Of a stretch of 64,000 bases of DNA, positions 40,873-49,655 are shown piece by piece. The translations under genes were made by a program, and so were the position numbers. The DNA comes from Betaproteobacteria bacterium (GTDB taxonomy: Bacteria; Pseudomonadota; Gammaproteobacteria; Burkholderiales; Casimicrobiaceae): contig BOKS01000001.1 in the NCBI GenBank assembly GCA_016861105.1, positions 310,001 to 374,000 of the forward strand, given 5' to 3'. How positions within the stretch are numbered: the stretch's first letter is position 1; every line of letters starts with the position of its first letter. The notes under the pieces were generated by a model. That model saw only the letters and a program-made list of their open reading frames with translations, did not search any database and had not been told where the DNA came from.

Positions 40873-42424
40873 GTTTTCCGCGGTGAAGAGCCGCGGCCTC
40901 ATTGAAGCAAGAAGGCGACCTTCAAGATCCCGACCACGGGCGAGGTTTTCCGCGGTGAAGAGCCGCGGCCTCATTGAAGCGCACTTCCAGCCGGCGCGTT
41001 CGCGCACGCACAGACTGTTTTCCGCGGTGAAGAGCCGCGGCCTCATTGAAGCACGGCTGGCGGAGAGATGTAAGTGTCGCCCATATGGTTTTCCGCGGTG
41101 AAGAGCCGCGGCCTCATTGAAGCCCTTCTGTGTAATACTGGAGCTGATGAAGAGCGCGACGTGTTTTCCGCGGTGAAGAGCCGCGGCCTCATTGAAGCTA
41201 GTCGGGTTCCGGTCTCGATCGACCGTGAACAAAACGCGTTTTCCGCGGTGAAGAGCCGCGGCCTCATTGAAGCTTCCATGGATCGGCCGTGTTCGTGAAG
41301 GCGTTCCAGGGTTTTCCGCGGTGAAGAGCCGCGGCCTCATTGAAGCGTGCGCTTGCCGATCGGCAGGCGCTCGAGCACGCGTTGTTTTCCGCGGCGAATA
41401 GCCGCGGCCTCATTGAAGCTCGACGGCCGCATCGTTCGCATCGCTGATAATGACGTTTTCCGCGGTGAAGAGCCGCGGCCTCATTGAAGCCGTTTCTCGA
41501 TGCGCTCGCATCCGAGCGCCGCCAGTGTTTTCCGCGGTGAAGAGCCGCGGCCTCATTGAAGCGACTCGAGTTTGCGCGCCGAGGCGTGCAGCAGGCGGTT
41601 TTCCGCGGTGAAGAGCCGCGGCCTCATTGAAGCCGTGCTACTTTTCGCCAAACTCGGCGCGGGCCACGTGGTTTTCCGCGGTGAAGAGCCGCGGCCTCAT
41701 TGAAGCTCCGCCATGGCCGTGGCGAAACCGGCATCGATCGCGTTTTCCGCGGTGAAGAGCCGCGGCCTCATTGAAGCCGCAGCGCCGCGTTGGCCTGCCA
41801 CGGCGTGAGGCCGTTTTCCGCGGTGAAGAGCCGCGGCCTCATTGAAGCGTGGTGTCGCGCGCGGTCAGCTCGGGGAACACGGCTGTTTTCCGCGGTGAAG
41901 AGCCGCGGCCTCATTGAAGCAAGTGGGACTCTGCGATCACGGTAGCCATAGGCCCAGTTTTCCGCGGTGAAGAGCCGCGGCCTCATTGAAGCACCGTTAA
42001 CGGTAGCGATGTCACGCTGACCCGCAACGGTTTTCCGCGGTGAAGAGCCGCGGCCTCATTGAAGCGATGGCGCGCGTCCCATCCCATTGGCCGACAACCA
42101 GGTTTTCCGCGGTGAAGAGCCGCGGCCTCATTGAAGCGCCAGCGACTCCGGCGTGAAGTCGGACGGGTTGAGCGTTTTCCGCGGTGAAGAGCCGCGGCCT
42201 CATTGAAGCCGGGTCGCGGTCAGGGAAACCGACGAATCGAAGCGGGTTTTCCGCGGTGAAGAGCCGCGGCCTCATTGAAGCGACCACTGGCGGCAAATCA
42301 TGGGCCACGAGCGCGCGTTTTCCGCGGTGAAGAGCCGCGGCCTCATTGAAGCAAGACGCGGTTTTTCGCCTCGCGGTCCATCGCCGCGGTTCTCCGCGGT
42401 GAAGAGCCGCGGCCTCATTGAAGC
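40873..42424 (+). CRISPR. CRISPR array, 22 repeats of 36 bp, 21 spacers
   Basis: Repeat starts are 40873, 40945, 41017, 41088, 41163, 41238, 41311, 41384, 41455, 41527, 41598, 41671, 41742, 41813, 41885, 41957, 42030, 42102, 42174, 42246, 42317 and 42389. The repeat begins GTTTT, has CCGCGG-(7 nt)-CCGCGG as a stem-loop, and ends CCTCATTGAAGC, giving an 8-base 5' handle. Spacers are 35-39 bp, mostly 35-37, with two adjacent 39-mers (spacers 4 and 5). Repeat 8 (41384) has two substitutions, both in the loop. The last repeat (42389) has one near its 5' end, marking the old end of the array. The array belongs to the type I-G genes just upstream. Confidence 0.98.
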
Positions 42425-42534
42425 GACAGCAACGCAGTGCGCGTCGGCTCGTACGCATTCGGCGGCCACACGCTGCTGTACGCCCGGCGCGGCCCGCTAG
42501 ACTGCGAGCTGTCACCGCCAGAGCCGCGAGAATC

Positions 42535-42696
42535 ATGCGCACGACACTGTCTGCCGAAGCCAAGCGGATCCGCACGCCTGAACAGCGCGAGCGCCTCATG
42601 CGCGAGTCGGAACGGCTCGGCCGGCTGCTGGTCAGTCGCATCAAGCACAAGAAGAGCGGCGCGCAGCGGGTGCGCGAGTCGCGCGGCTGCGGCTGA
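42535..42696 (+). CDS. Small basic protein, VapB-like antitoxin remnant
   Basis: A 53-residue frame, MRTTLSAEAKRIRTPEQRERLMRESERLGRLLVSR followed by a Lys/Arg-rich tail. It is highly charged and helical, like short antitoxins paired with PIN toxins. Its stop overlaps, in another frame, the start of a short PIN-domain-like remnant (42693-42755). Together they look like the front of a vapBC-type operon. No clear ribosome-binding site is seen, so expression is uncertain. It lies 111 bp beyond the last CRISPR repeat. Confidence 0.4.
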   Translation: MRTTLSAEAKRIRTPEQRERLMRESERLGRLLVSRIKHKKSGAQRVRESRGCG

Positions 42697-42755
42697 CGCG
42701 CTACGTCGTCGACGCCTCAATCGTCTACGACTGGATGATCCGTTTTCCGAGGTGA
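42693..42755 (+). pseudogene. Truncated VapC/PIN-domain toxin start
   Basis: The frame reads LTRYVVDASIVYDWMIRFPR and stops at 42753-42755. RYVVDASIVYDW matches the first strand and first catalytic Asp of PIN-domain toxins (typically RYVLDASVxxxW). The remaining ~110 residues are missing. The similarity ends where a degenerate copy of the CRISPR repeat begins (42742). No functional nuclease could be made. Confidence 0.55.
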
Positions 42756-42768
42756 AGACCCGCTGCTT
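42742..42768 (+). repeat. Degenerate CRISPR repeat outside the array
   Basis: Aligned to the array repeat from its first base, 23 of the first 27 positions match, including GTTTTCCG and GGTGAAGA. Changes at positions 9, 18, 23 and 26 destroy the CCGCGG/CCGCGG stem. The last nine positions are not conserved. It lies 317 bp past the last good repeat and in the same orientation. Confidence 0.8.
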
Positions 42769-42829
42769 TGGACTTGGTCTGAACCCCGCGGCTCGCATCT
42801 TTTTCGGCACGCACCCCTATCATCCCCGC

Positions 42830-43633
42830 ATGGCTCCGATCCGTTCGCCGGACAGCGCGGCCGCCGACCTCGGCCGCGGGGCGCTGAAGTGGCTCGCCGG
42901 CTGGTGGCGCGTGATCCACTTCGGCGCAGAGCTGCTCGTGCTGGCGTTGTCGCCGGCCAGCTACCGCGGCGAAAACCGCGCGGCGATGGCGCGCCACGTG
43001 TACCTCGGCACGGCGCCGATCCTGCCGTGGTTCACCGCGCTGTCGGCGCTGATCAGCCTGGTGGTGATCCGCATCGTCATCGTCACCGCGCTGAGCTACG
43101 GGCTAACGCGTTACGCGCTCGAGATGGTCGTACGCGTGCTCGTGCTCGAGCTGATCCCGCTCGCGGCGGCCATGTTCGTCGCGATCCGCATCACGCTGCC
43201 CGATGCCGTCGAAATCGCAGCGCTGCGCGCGCGCGGGGATTTCGACGCGCTGAAGCGGCAAGGCGTCGATCCGTTGCTGCGCGAGGTGTTGCCGCGCGTG
43301 GCGGCCGGCGTGTTTTCGGTGCTGATGCTCGCCGCGGTGAGCTGCGTGGTCACGCTGCTGCTCGCCTACGTTTCGGTGTACGGCTTCACGACCGGCGGCT
43401 TCGCGGGCTACACGCACACCGTCGGCCGCATCTTCGGCCCCGGCGTCACGCTGATCTTCGCGCTGAAGACCTTCTTCTTCGCGGTCGCCGTCGCGGTGAT
43501 GCCGATCGCCTCGGTGCTGTACGAACCGCCGCGCGCGCGCACGCGAACGAGCGCCGAGCTGCAGGGTCTCGTGCGCATGTTCCTGTTGCTGCTGCTGATC
43601 GAGGCGGCCTCGCTGGTCGGCAACTACTATTGA
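42830..43633 (+). CDS. mlaE: MlaE-family ABC transporter permease
   Basis: A 267-residue membrane protein with five or six hydrophobic segments and the MlaE/TTG2B pattern: GENRAAMARHVYLGTAPILPWF, LELIPLAAAMFVAIRITLPDAVEIAALRARGDFDAL, and the C-terminal LRMFLLLLLIEAASLVGNYY-like segment. It forms the membrane part of a phospholipid/lipid importer or exporter with MlaD. The start codon is at 42830. It is followed by mlaD after 5 bp. The ATPase gene (mlaF) that usually precedes it is absent; the CRISPR array and toxin remnants lie upstream instead. Confidence 0.88.
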   Translation: MAPIRSPDSAAADLGRGALKWLAGWWRVIHFGAELLVLALSPASYRGENRAAMARHVYLGTAPILPWFTALSALISLVVIRIVIVTALSYGLTRYALEMVVRVLVLELIPLAAAMFVAIRITLPDAVEIAALRARGDFDALKRQGVDPLLREVLPRVAAGVFSVLMLAAVSCVVTLLLAYVSVYGFTTGGFAGYTHTVGRIFGPGVTLIFALKTFFFAVAVAVMPIASVLYEPPRARTRTSAELQGLVRMFLLLLLIEAASLVGNYY

Positions 43634-43638
43634 CGCCG

Positions 43639-44595
43639 ATGAAGCCCGACCCCGCGCCGCCGCCGCCGATCGCGCACCTGGAGCTGAAGGCCGCCCTGCT
43701 GCTTGCGCTGCTGGTGCTGCTGGTCGGCGGCGCGGTCGTCTACGTGCTGTACGCGCGCGGCGCCTTCGAGCCCACGCAGCGGCTCGTGCTGATCGCCGAC
43801 GACTCCGAGGGCGTGCAGGTCGGCATGGACCTGACCTTCTCGGGATTTCCGATCGGCCGCGTGCGCCGCATCGAGCTGGCCGACGACGGCTCCGCGCGCA
43901 TCGTGATCGACGTGCCGAGGAAGGATGCGCACCGGCTGCGCACTTCGAGCGTCTTCACGCTGACGCGCGGGCTCGTGGGCAGCACGAGCATCAAGGCGTT
44001 CACGGGCATTCCGACCGACCCGCCGCTGCCCGACGGCGCGGAGCGCAAGGTGCTGGTCGGCGACGCCACCGCGGAACTGCCGCGGCTCGTGGCGGAGGCG
44101 CGCGAGCTGGTCCGCAACATGACCGCGATCACCGCGCCGGATGCGCCGCTCGCCACGAGCCTCGGCAACGTGCAGACGGTGACCGAAAAGCTCAAGGGTC
44201 CGCGCGGCGCGCTCGGGGTGCTGATGGGCAACGAGCAGGACGCGCGCAAGCTCGTCGCCGCGCTCGACCGCACCAATGCGCTGCTCGCGCGCATGGACGG
44301 GCTCGTCGCCAAGACCGACGCTCAGGTCTTCGGCGCGGACGGGCTGATGCGCGACGCGCGTGCGACGATCGTGCAGTTGAACGCGACGCTGGGCGAGGCG
44401 CGCGCGACGCTGAAGAAGGTCGACGCGGTGCTGGAGGAGGCGCAGGTCATCGCCGCCAACACCAAGGTCGCGACGACCGATCTCGGCGCGCTGCGCGCCG
44501 AGATCGAAGTCAACCTGCGCAAGGTCGAATCGCTGGTCGACGAGATCAACCGCCGCTGGCCGTTCGCGCGCGACACGGAGATCAGGCTGCCATGA
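43639..44595 (+). CDS. mlaD: MlaD-like MCE-domain protein
   Basis: A 318-residue protein. It has a short cytoplasmic Pro-rich N-terminus, one membrane helix (ALLLALLVLLVGGAVVYVLYARG), then an MCE domain (QRLVLIADDSEGVQVGMDLTFSGFPIGRVRRIEL and RGLVGSTSIKAFTG). A long helical C-terminal part (ARDALVAALDRTNALLARMDGL-like, ATLGEARATLKKVDAVLEEAQ) follows. MCE proteins form hexameric lipid channels in the periplasm. It is translationally coupled to the following lipoprotein gene (ATGA overlap). Confidence 0.88.
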   Translation: MKPDPAPPPPIAHLELKAALLLALLVLLVGGAVVYVLYARGAFEPTQRLVLIADDSEGVQVGMDLTFSGFPIGRVRRIELADDGSARIVIDVPRKDAHRLRTSSVFTLTRGLVGSTSIKAFTGIPTDPPLPDGAERKVLVGDATAELPRLVAEARELVRNMTAITAPDAPLATSLGNVQTVTEKLKGPRGALGVLMGNEQDARKLVAALDRTNALLARMDGLVAKTDAQVFGADGLMRDARATIVQLNATLGEARATLKKVDAVLEEAQVIAANTKVATTDLGALRAEIEVNLRKVESLVDEINRRWPFARDTEIRLP

Positions 44596-45257
44596 GCGGA
44601 AGGGCGCGCCGCGGGCTGGCCGCCGCTGTGCTGGCGCTGGCCGGCTGCGCCGGCGGACCGCTGCCGCCCGACTGGCAGACCAACGCCAAGTCCGCGCTCG
44701 AACACGCGGTCGCCGCGTACCTGAAGGGCGATACGCGCATCGAGGCGATCGAGTTCGAGCGCGCGCGCCGCGAAGTCGCGCGCACCGGACGCTTCGATCT
44801 CGCGGCGCGCGTCGAGCTGGCCCGCTGCGCCGCGCGCGTGGCGAGCCTCGCCTTCGAGCCGTGCGAGGGCTTCGAGAAGCTGCGCCCCGACGCCGCCGCG
44901 GCCGAGCGCGTCTACGCCGACTACCTCGCCGCGCGCCCGCAGCCGCAGGACGCCGCGTTACTGCCGCAACAGCATCGCGGCGTGGCCGCGAGCCTTGGCG
45001 CCGACGCCGCGGACGCCGCATTGCGCGCGATCGAAGATCCGCTCGCGCGGCTCGTCGCCGCCGGTGTCGTCTTCCGCGCGAACCGCGCTACGCCCGCGAC
45101 GATCGCGCTCGCGATCGAAACGGCCTCGGCGCAGGGTTGGCGGCGCCCCTTGCTCGCCTGGCTCAACGTGCAGCTCCTGCGTGCGGAGAAAGCGGGCGAT
45201 CGCGCGGAGGCGGAACGGTTGCGCCGGCGCATCGGGCTGGTGCAGGGCGGGCAGTGA
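44592..45257 (+). CDS. Lipoprotein of an Mla-like operon
   Basis: A 221-residue lipoprotein. The signal peptide RGLAAAVLALAGC has lipobox LAGC at about residue 19. The mature part is helical and Ala/Arg-rich, with Cys residues in ARCAARVA and FEPCEGF and an overall TPR-like look (ADYLAARPQPQDAAL, LNVQLLRAEKAGDRAEAERLRRRI). The start overlaps the mlaD stop. No family is recognised. Its place suggests an outer-membrane or periplasmic partner of the MlaE-MlaD system. Confidence 0.7.
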   Translation: MSGRARRGLAAAVLALAGCAGGPLPPDWQTNAKSALEHAVAAYLKGDTRIEAIEFERARREVARTGRFDLAARVELARCAARVASLAFEPCEGFEKLRPDAAAAERVYADYLAARPQPQDAALLPQQHRGVAASLGADAADAALRAIEDPLARLVAAGVVFRANRATPATIALAIETASAQGWRRPLLAWLNVQLLRAEKAGDRAEAERLRRRIGLVQGGQ

Positions 45258-45294
45258 GTGATGGCGCCGCCGTCCTTGGGAATCGAGCGGCCGA

Positions 45295-46203
45295 ATGGGT
45301 GAGGTCCTCGTCGGCACCGCGTCCTGGACCGACGCGACGCTGATCAAGTCGGGCCGCTTCTACCCGCCGCAGGCGAAGACGGCGGAAGCGCGGCTGCAGT
45401 ATTACGCGGCGCAGTTTCCGCTGGTCGAGATCGACAGCACCTACTACGCGCTGCCCAACCAGCGCACGGCGCAACTGTGGGTCGAGCGAACGCCGGCGGA
45501 CTTCGCCTTCAACGCGAAGGCGTTTCGCCTGTTCACCGGGCATCCGGCGCAGGCGTCCGCGCTGCCCGCGGATCTGCGCAGGGCGCTGCCGCCGACCGAC
45601 AAGTCGAACTTCTATCTGCGCGACCTGAGCGAGGAGATCCGCGGCGAGCTGTGGCGGCGCTTCCGCCTGGGGCTCGAGCCGCTGCGACAGTCGGGCAAGC
45701 TCGGCGTCGTGCTGTTGCAGTTCGCGCCGTGGTTCGTGTTCGGCCGCGAAAGCTTCGAGCACATCGTGCATTGCGCGGAGATGCTCGAGGGCTTCCGGCT
45801 CGCGGTCGAGTTCCGCAATAAGTCGTGGTTCGGCGACAAGACGCGCGAGAAGACGATTGCGTTCGAACGCGATCACGGGCTCGTTCACGTCGTCGTCGAC
45901 GAGCCGCAGGGCTTCGCATCGAGCATTCCGCAGGTCTGGGAGGTCACCTGTCCCGACCTCGCGATCCTGCGCCTGCACGGGCGCAACCGGGAGATGTGGA
46001 CCAGGAAAGGCCTGGCGACCTCGGCCGAGCGGTTCAACTACCTGTATTCGACCGCCGAGCTGCAGGCGCTCGCGTCGAACGCGCAGGATCTCGCCCGTCG
46101 GGCGCGCCGCGTACACGTGCTGTTCAACAACTGCCACGAGGACAAGGCACAGCGCAACGCGGCGCAGTTCCGGCAGATCGTCGGGGATCTGATTCGGCGC
46201 TGA
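45295..46203 (+). CDS. DUF72 (YecE-like) protein
   Basis: A 302-residue TIM-barrel-like DUF72 protein: VLVGTASWTDATLIKSGRFYP at the N-terminus, then VEIDSTYYALPNQRTAQLWVERTP, FAFNAKAFRLFTGH, LAVEFRNKSW, LRLHGRNREMW, and VHVLFNNCHEDKAQRNA at the C-terminus. All are family hallmarks. The biochemical function of the family is not established. It is 37 bp after the Mla lipoprotein gene and converges with the coiled-coil gene. Confidence 0.9.
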   Translation: MGEVLVGTASWTDATLIKSGRFYPPQAKTAEARLQYYAAQFPLVEIDSTYYALPNQRTAQLWVERTPADFAFNAKAFRLFTGHPAQASALPADLRRALPPTDKSNFYLRDLSEEIRGELWRRFRLGLEPLRQSGKLGVVLLQFAPWFVFGRESFEHIVHCAEMLEGFRLAVEFRNKSWFGDKTREKTIAFERDHGLVHVVVDEPQGFASSIPQVWEVTCPDLAILRLHGRNREMWTRKGLATSAERFNYLYSTAELQALASNAQDLARRARRVHVLFNNCHEDKAQRNAAQFRQIVGDLIRR

Positions 46204-46219
46204 GCGGCGGCGCGGGACG

Positions 46220-48922
46220 CTACCCGGTCTGGCCCGCGCCGCTGCGTGCGCGCAGCGCCTTGATGCCTTGCTCGATGCGCTCGGCCACCTCGCGCTCGCG
46301 CTGCAGCGCGCGCAGCGTGTTGTGCGCCTCCTGCACGGTGAACTCCAGCCGCGCCACCTTTTCGCCGACGTCGTCGATCACCGCGCGCTGCTCGCTCAAC
46401 ATCTCCAGGTTCACGTGGATGTCGTCGAGCATGTGGGTGATGCCCTCGGCGCGCGACTGCACCTCCTCGACCACCTTGCGGCGCGCTTCGATCTGCACGA
46501 TCTTGCCGTCGGTGTCGGCGAGCCGGCCGATCAGGTCTTCGACCCTGGCGCGCAGCTCGGCCACGTCGCCGCGGTGCTCCGCCACGTACTGAAGGTCGGC
46601 CCGGCTGCGGCCGCTGATCTGGCGGATGTTGTCGACTTCGGCTTTCACGGCCTGCACGGTCGCGTCCTGATCGGCCAGGGACTGGATCTTGCGCTCGACC
46701 GCCTCGGCGGTGCGGTCGAGCTCGCCGAGCCGGCCTTCGAGCGCAGCGAGGCTTTCGCCGCTGTGCACGAGTTGCGCGATGCGCTGCTCGAGCTGCCTGG
46801 CCAGGGCCTCCGCGCGCTGGATCTGCTCCTCGGCCGCGTCGGTCTGCGACACGGCATCGAGCTGCGCGGTCCGCACGCGCGCGAGTTCGGCGAGCACTTC
46901 TTCCTTCAGCGCCGTGGCGCGGGCAAGCTCGGCGCCGACGCTGCGCACCTGGTTGAGCCGCTCGGCGGTCTCTGCCGCCAGCGCCTTGCCCTGCTCGACG
47001 AGGCCGGCCAGCCGCGCCTGCTGTTCGTGCACCGCGGCTTCGTCGATGCGGATCGCATCGACCCGTTGTTGTGCCCGTTCGAGGGTCTGCTGCAGGGTCG
47101 CCACCTGGGACGCCAGCGGCAGCACGCGTCCTTGCAGCGCCGCTACGCCGTCGAGCTTCTGCTGCGCATCGGCGACCTGCGTGGCCAGCGTGTCGCACAG
47201 GTTCTGCAGACTTTCCATCTCGGCGCGGCGTGCCAGCTGCGCGGCGAGCTTGCCCTCGACGTCGGCGGCGACTGCGTGCAGGCCGTTGACGCGCGCTTCG
47301 ACCTTTTCCACGAACTGCAGCCGCGCGTCCACGCGGTTCGCCTGTGCGTCCAGCTCCGCGGTCAATTCGCCCAGCCGCGCGGCGGCCTCGCTGCCTTTGT
47401 CGACCAAAGCCAGCTTGCCCAGCACGTCGTCGAGCCGCGCCTGCAGCTCGGGCGTGCGGGCGAGCATCGCCGTCGTGCGCTCGGCGAAGGCATCGAGCGC
47501 CGCGCGGTCCAGCGCCAGCTTGTCGCTCAGGGCAGCGGCCTCGGCATGCGCCCGGTGGAACTCCGCGAGCTCGCCGCGCACCGTCTCGATGTCCTTCTGC
47601 GCCTGCAGTAGGCTCTCGTGCTGGGCGGCAGTGCGCTTCGCGAGCGCGTCGACCTGCGCCAACTGGCTGCTCAGTGCGTCGAGCTGGCTCTGTTTGCGCG
47701 CCAGCTCGTCCGCGCTCGCGGTCAGCTCCGCAAACGACTTGGCCAGCGCATCGGCGTCGCGCTGCATGGCCGCCAGATCCCGGTCCTTGTCGAGCACGCC
47801 CTGCACGCGCACTTCGGTGTCGCTCACCGCCTTGGCGAGGGTCTTGAGCCGCTCGTCGAAGGCGTCGACTTCCCTCTTCTCGAGCGACAGCCGCTCGAGG
47901 TTTGCCCTCATCGCTTCCGCCAGCGACCGGCTTTCGGTTTCGAGCCGCTGCGACTCGCGCACGAAGTCGTCGCGCGCGGCCGTGGCGGCGGCAAGCTGGT
48001 CGACCGTGGTCTTGGCGAGCTGCTCCATGCGCGCCACCGTTTCCTCGGTGCGCTGGATCTGATCGCCGCCCGCCGCCAGCTTGGCGATCTGCGCGTCCAT
48101 GGTCCACACCATCTCGTTGAGCCGCGCGGCCTCGACGACCGCGCGCTCGACGGCGAGCTTCTGCGCCTCCAGCGCCTTGCTCTTGTGCGCGACGTGCTCG
48201 GCCAGCGCATTCAGCGCCGTGAGCCGTTGCTCGGTGCTCCTGGCGAGTTCCTGCAACTGGGTGAGCGACTCGAGCTTGGCCTCCATCTCGGCCACGGCGC
48301 CGCGCGCTGCTTCGGAGTCCGCCCGCGCATCGCCGGCGCTCCTGCGAATGCCCTGCATCTCGAGTCTGAGATCGGCCTCGGCACGGCGCAGGTCCTCGAG
48401 CTCGCCTTTGAGCGCGACCGCACCGCCGACCGATTGCCCCACTTCCGCAGTGGCTTGCCGCAGCCGCTCGCGCAGGGCTTCCAGCCTGTCGCCTTCGCGC
48501 TGCAGTTCGTCGAGCGCGGCGTGCGCCTCGCGCGAGCGCGCGCTCATCTCGTCGGCCGCCTGGCGCATCTGCTGCACCCCGCCGTCGGGCGCGGTCATCG
48601 CGTCGGCCGTGCGCCGCGCTTCGGCCACCTGGGCCAGCAGGCCGTTCATGCGCCCTTCGAGCTGTTCGAAGCTCTTGGTGCACTCCTCGTACGTGCCCAC
48701 CACCTTGGCGAGCTTGTCGCAACGGCGCGTGACTTCGTCTGCCTTGATGCGCAGGTCATCGAGCGTGCGGCTCGCGCGCGCCAGCGTCGGCGACGCGCCG
48801 TTGATCTGCTGCAGCATCGCCGCGAGCTGAACGCGTTCCTCGCGGGCCTGCTCGACCAGGGTGCGCAGGCCGTCCTGCGCCTGTTTGCGTTCGCTGCCGT
48901 TCTTGAAGATCGTGTCAAGCAT
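46220..48922 (-). CDS. Very long coiled-coil protein, unknown function
   Basis: A 900-residue protein, almost entirely heptad-like Ala/Glu/Leu/Arg sequence with no membrane segment or signal peptide. It starts MLDTIFKNGSERKQAQDGLRTLVEQ, and the start at 48922 was taken as the last Met before the coiled region. Sections such as LARSTEQRLTALNALAEHVAHKSKALE and DLQYVAEHRGDVAELRARVEDL are SMC/TolA-like in composition, but no ATPase or hinge is present. The C-terminus is RSGAGQTG. A cytoskeletal or scaffolding role is possible but not shown. It is monocistronic and converges with the DUF72 gene. Confidence 0.7.
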   Translation of the reverse strand: MLDTIFKNGSERKQAQDGLRTLVEQAREERVQLAAMLQQINGASPTLARASRTLDDLRIKADEVTRRCDKLAKVVGTYEECTKSFEQLEGRMNGLLAQVAEARRTADAMTAPDGGVQQMRQAADEMSARSREAHAALDELQREGDRLEALRERLRQATAEVGQSVGGAVALKGELEDLRRAEADLRLEMQGIRRSAGDARADSEAARGAVAEMEAKLESLTQLQELARSTEQRLTALNALAEHVAHKSKALEAQKLAVERAVVEAARLNEMVWTMDAQIAKLAAGGDQIQRTEETVARMEQLAKTTVDQLAAATAARDDFVRESQRLETESRSLAEAMRANLERLSLEKREVDAFDERLKTLAKAVSDTEVRVQGVLDKDRDLAAMQRDADALAKSFAELTASADELARKQSQLDALSSQLAQVDALAKRTAAQHESLLQAQKDIETVRGELAEFHRAHAEAAALSDKLALDRAALDAFAERTTAMLARTPELQARLDDVLGKLALVDKGSEAAARLGELTAELDAQANRVDARLQFVEKVEARVNGLHAVAADVEGKLAAQLARRAEMESLQNLCDTLATQVADAQQKLDGVAALQGRVLPLASQVATLQQTLERAQQRVDAIRIDEAAVHEQQARLAGLVEQGKALAAETAERLNQVRSVGAELARATALKEEVLAELARVRTAQLDAVSQTDAAEEQIQRAEALARQLEQRIAQLVHSGESLAALEGRLGELDRTAEAVERKIQSLADQDATVQAVKAEVDNIRQISGRSRADLQYVAEHRGDVAELRARVEDLIGRLADTDGKIVQIEARRKVVEEVQSRAEGITHMLDDIHVNLEMLSEQRAVIDDVGEKVARLEFTVQEAHNTLRALQREREVAERIEQGIKALRARSGAGQTG

Positions 48923-49250
48923 CTGAGTTCCCGCTCTGGTGGCCACTGGATCCGCGCGGCGCCGCATGACGCGACGCGGCATGTCGATCGCCGCCGCTGT
49001 CCGGCGCAGGTCGTGTCGGTGATCGTCGTACAGAGCCCGCCGGGGTATAGCCGGGGTATGGGCGGGATAAGGGCCCTAATCCTGGCCACTTCCGCGCGAC
49101 CGGAGCCTGGAGTGACCTTGGCGGCGATGCCCTGCCGTCCGTTCGGCTCAGTTGACCGCCGGCCTTACCGTGAACGGGCTATCCGAACCGAAGATCGTCG
49201 CGGTGCGGGAGGGATCGAATGCGCGCACCTGGCCGCGCGCGCCCGCCGCG
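48923..49250. other. Gene-free stretch with a short tandem repeat
   Basis: 328 bp without a credible gene, between the starts of the coiled-coil gene and the end of the thioesterase gene. The only structure seen is a tandem 11-mer near 49030-49055 (GCCGGGGTATA then GCCGGGGTATG) followed by GGCGGGATAAGGGCCCTA. On the minus strand this region may hold the coiled-coil gene promoter. Confidence 0.4.
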
Positions 49251-49652
49251 TCATGCCGGCAACGGCGGCAGCGGCCGCGGCTTGCGATCTTCGCCGGTGG
49301 CGACGTACACGAGTGTGGCTTCGGTGACCTTGACCACTTCGGTTTGCAGCCGCATGCGCTCGGCGTAGACCTCGACTTCGACCGTGACCGAGGTGTTTCC
49401 GGTCTTCACGATCTTGGCGTAGAAACTCAGCAGGTCGCCGACGAAGACGGGGTTCTTGAAGAGGAAGCTCGTCACCGCGACGGTGGCCACGCGGCCGTTG
49501 GCGCGGCGCGCGGCGGGGATGGCGCCGGCGACGTCGACGTGCGCCATGATCCAGCCGCCGAACACGTCGCCGTGGATATTGGCGTCGGCCGGCATCGGCA
49601 TCACGCGCAGCACCGGGACTTCGTCTTTGGGCAGCGAAGTGAGGTCGGGCAT
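49251..49652 (-). CDS. Hot-dog fold acyl-CoA thioesterase (YciA-like)
   Basis: A 133-residue thioesterase: LRVMPMPADANIHGDVFGGWIMAHVDVAGAIPA carries the catalytic Asn/His/Asp region of the YciA/BACH family. RVATVAVTSFLFKNPVFVGDLLSFYA and VEVEVYAER follow. It hydrolyses acyl-CoA to free acid and CoA in the cytoplasm. It lies downstream of an SDR gene on the same strand with a small inverted repeat between them. Confidence 0.9.
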   Translation of the reverse strand: MPDLTSLPKDEVPVLRVMPMPADANIHGDVFGGWIMAHVDVAGAIPAARRANGRVATVAVTSFLFKNPVFVGDLLSFYAKIVKTGNTSVTVEVEVYAERMRLQTEVVKVTEATLVYVATGEDRKPRPLPPLPA

Positions 49653-49655
49653 GGT

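Noticed and set aside
40843..42650. Open frames on both strands in the CRISPR array with repeated peptides such as MRPRLFTAEN or FSAVKSRGLIEA
   Set aside because: These are translations of the 36-bp repeat and spacers, not proteins.
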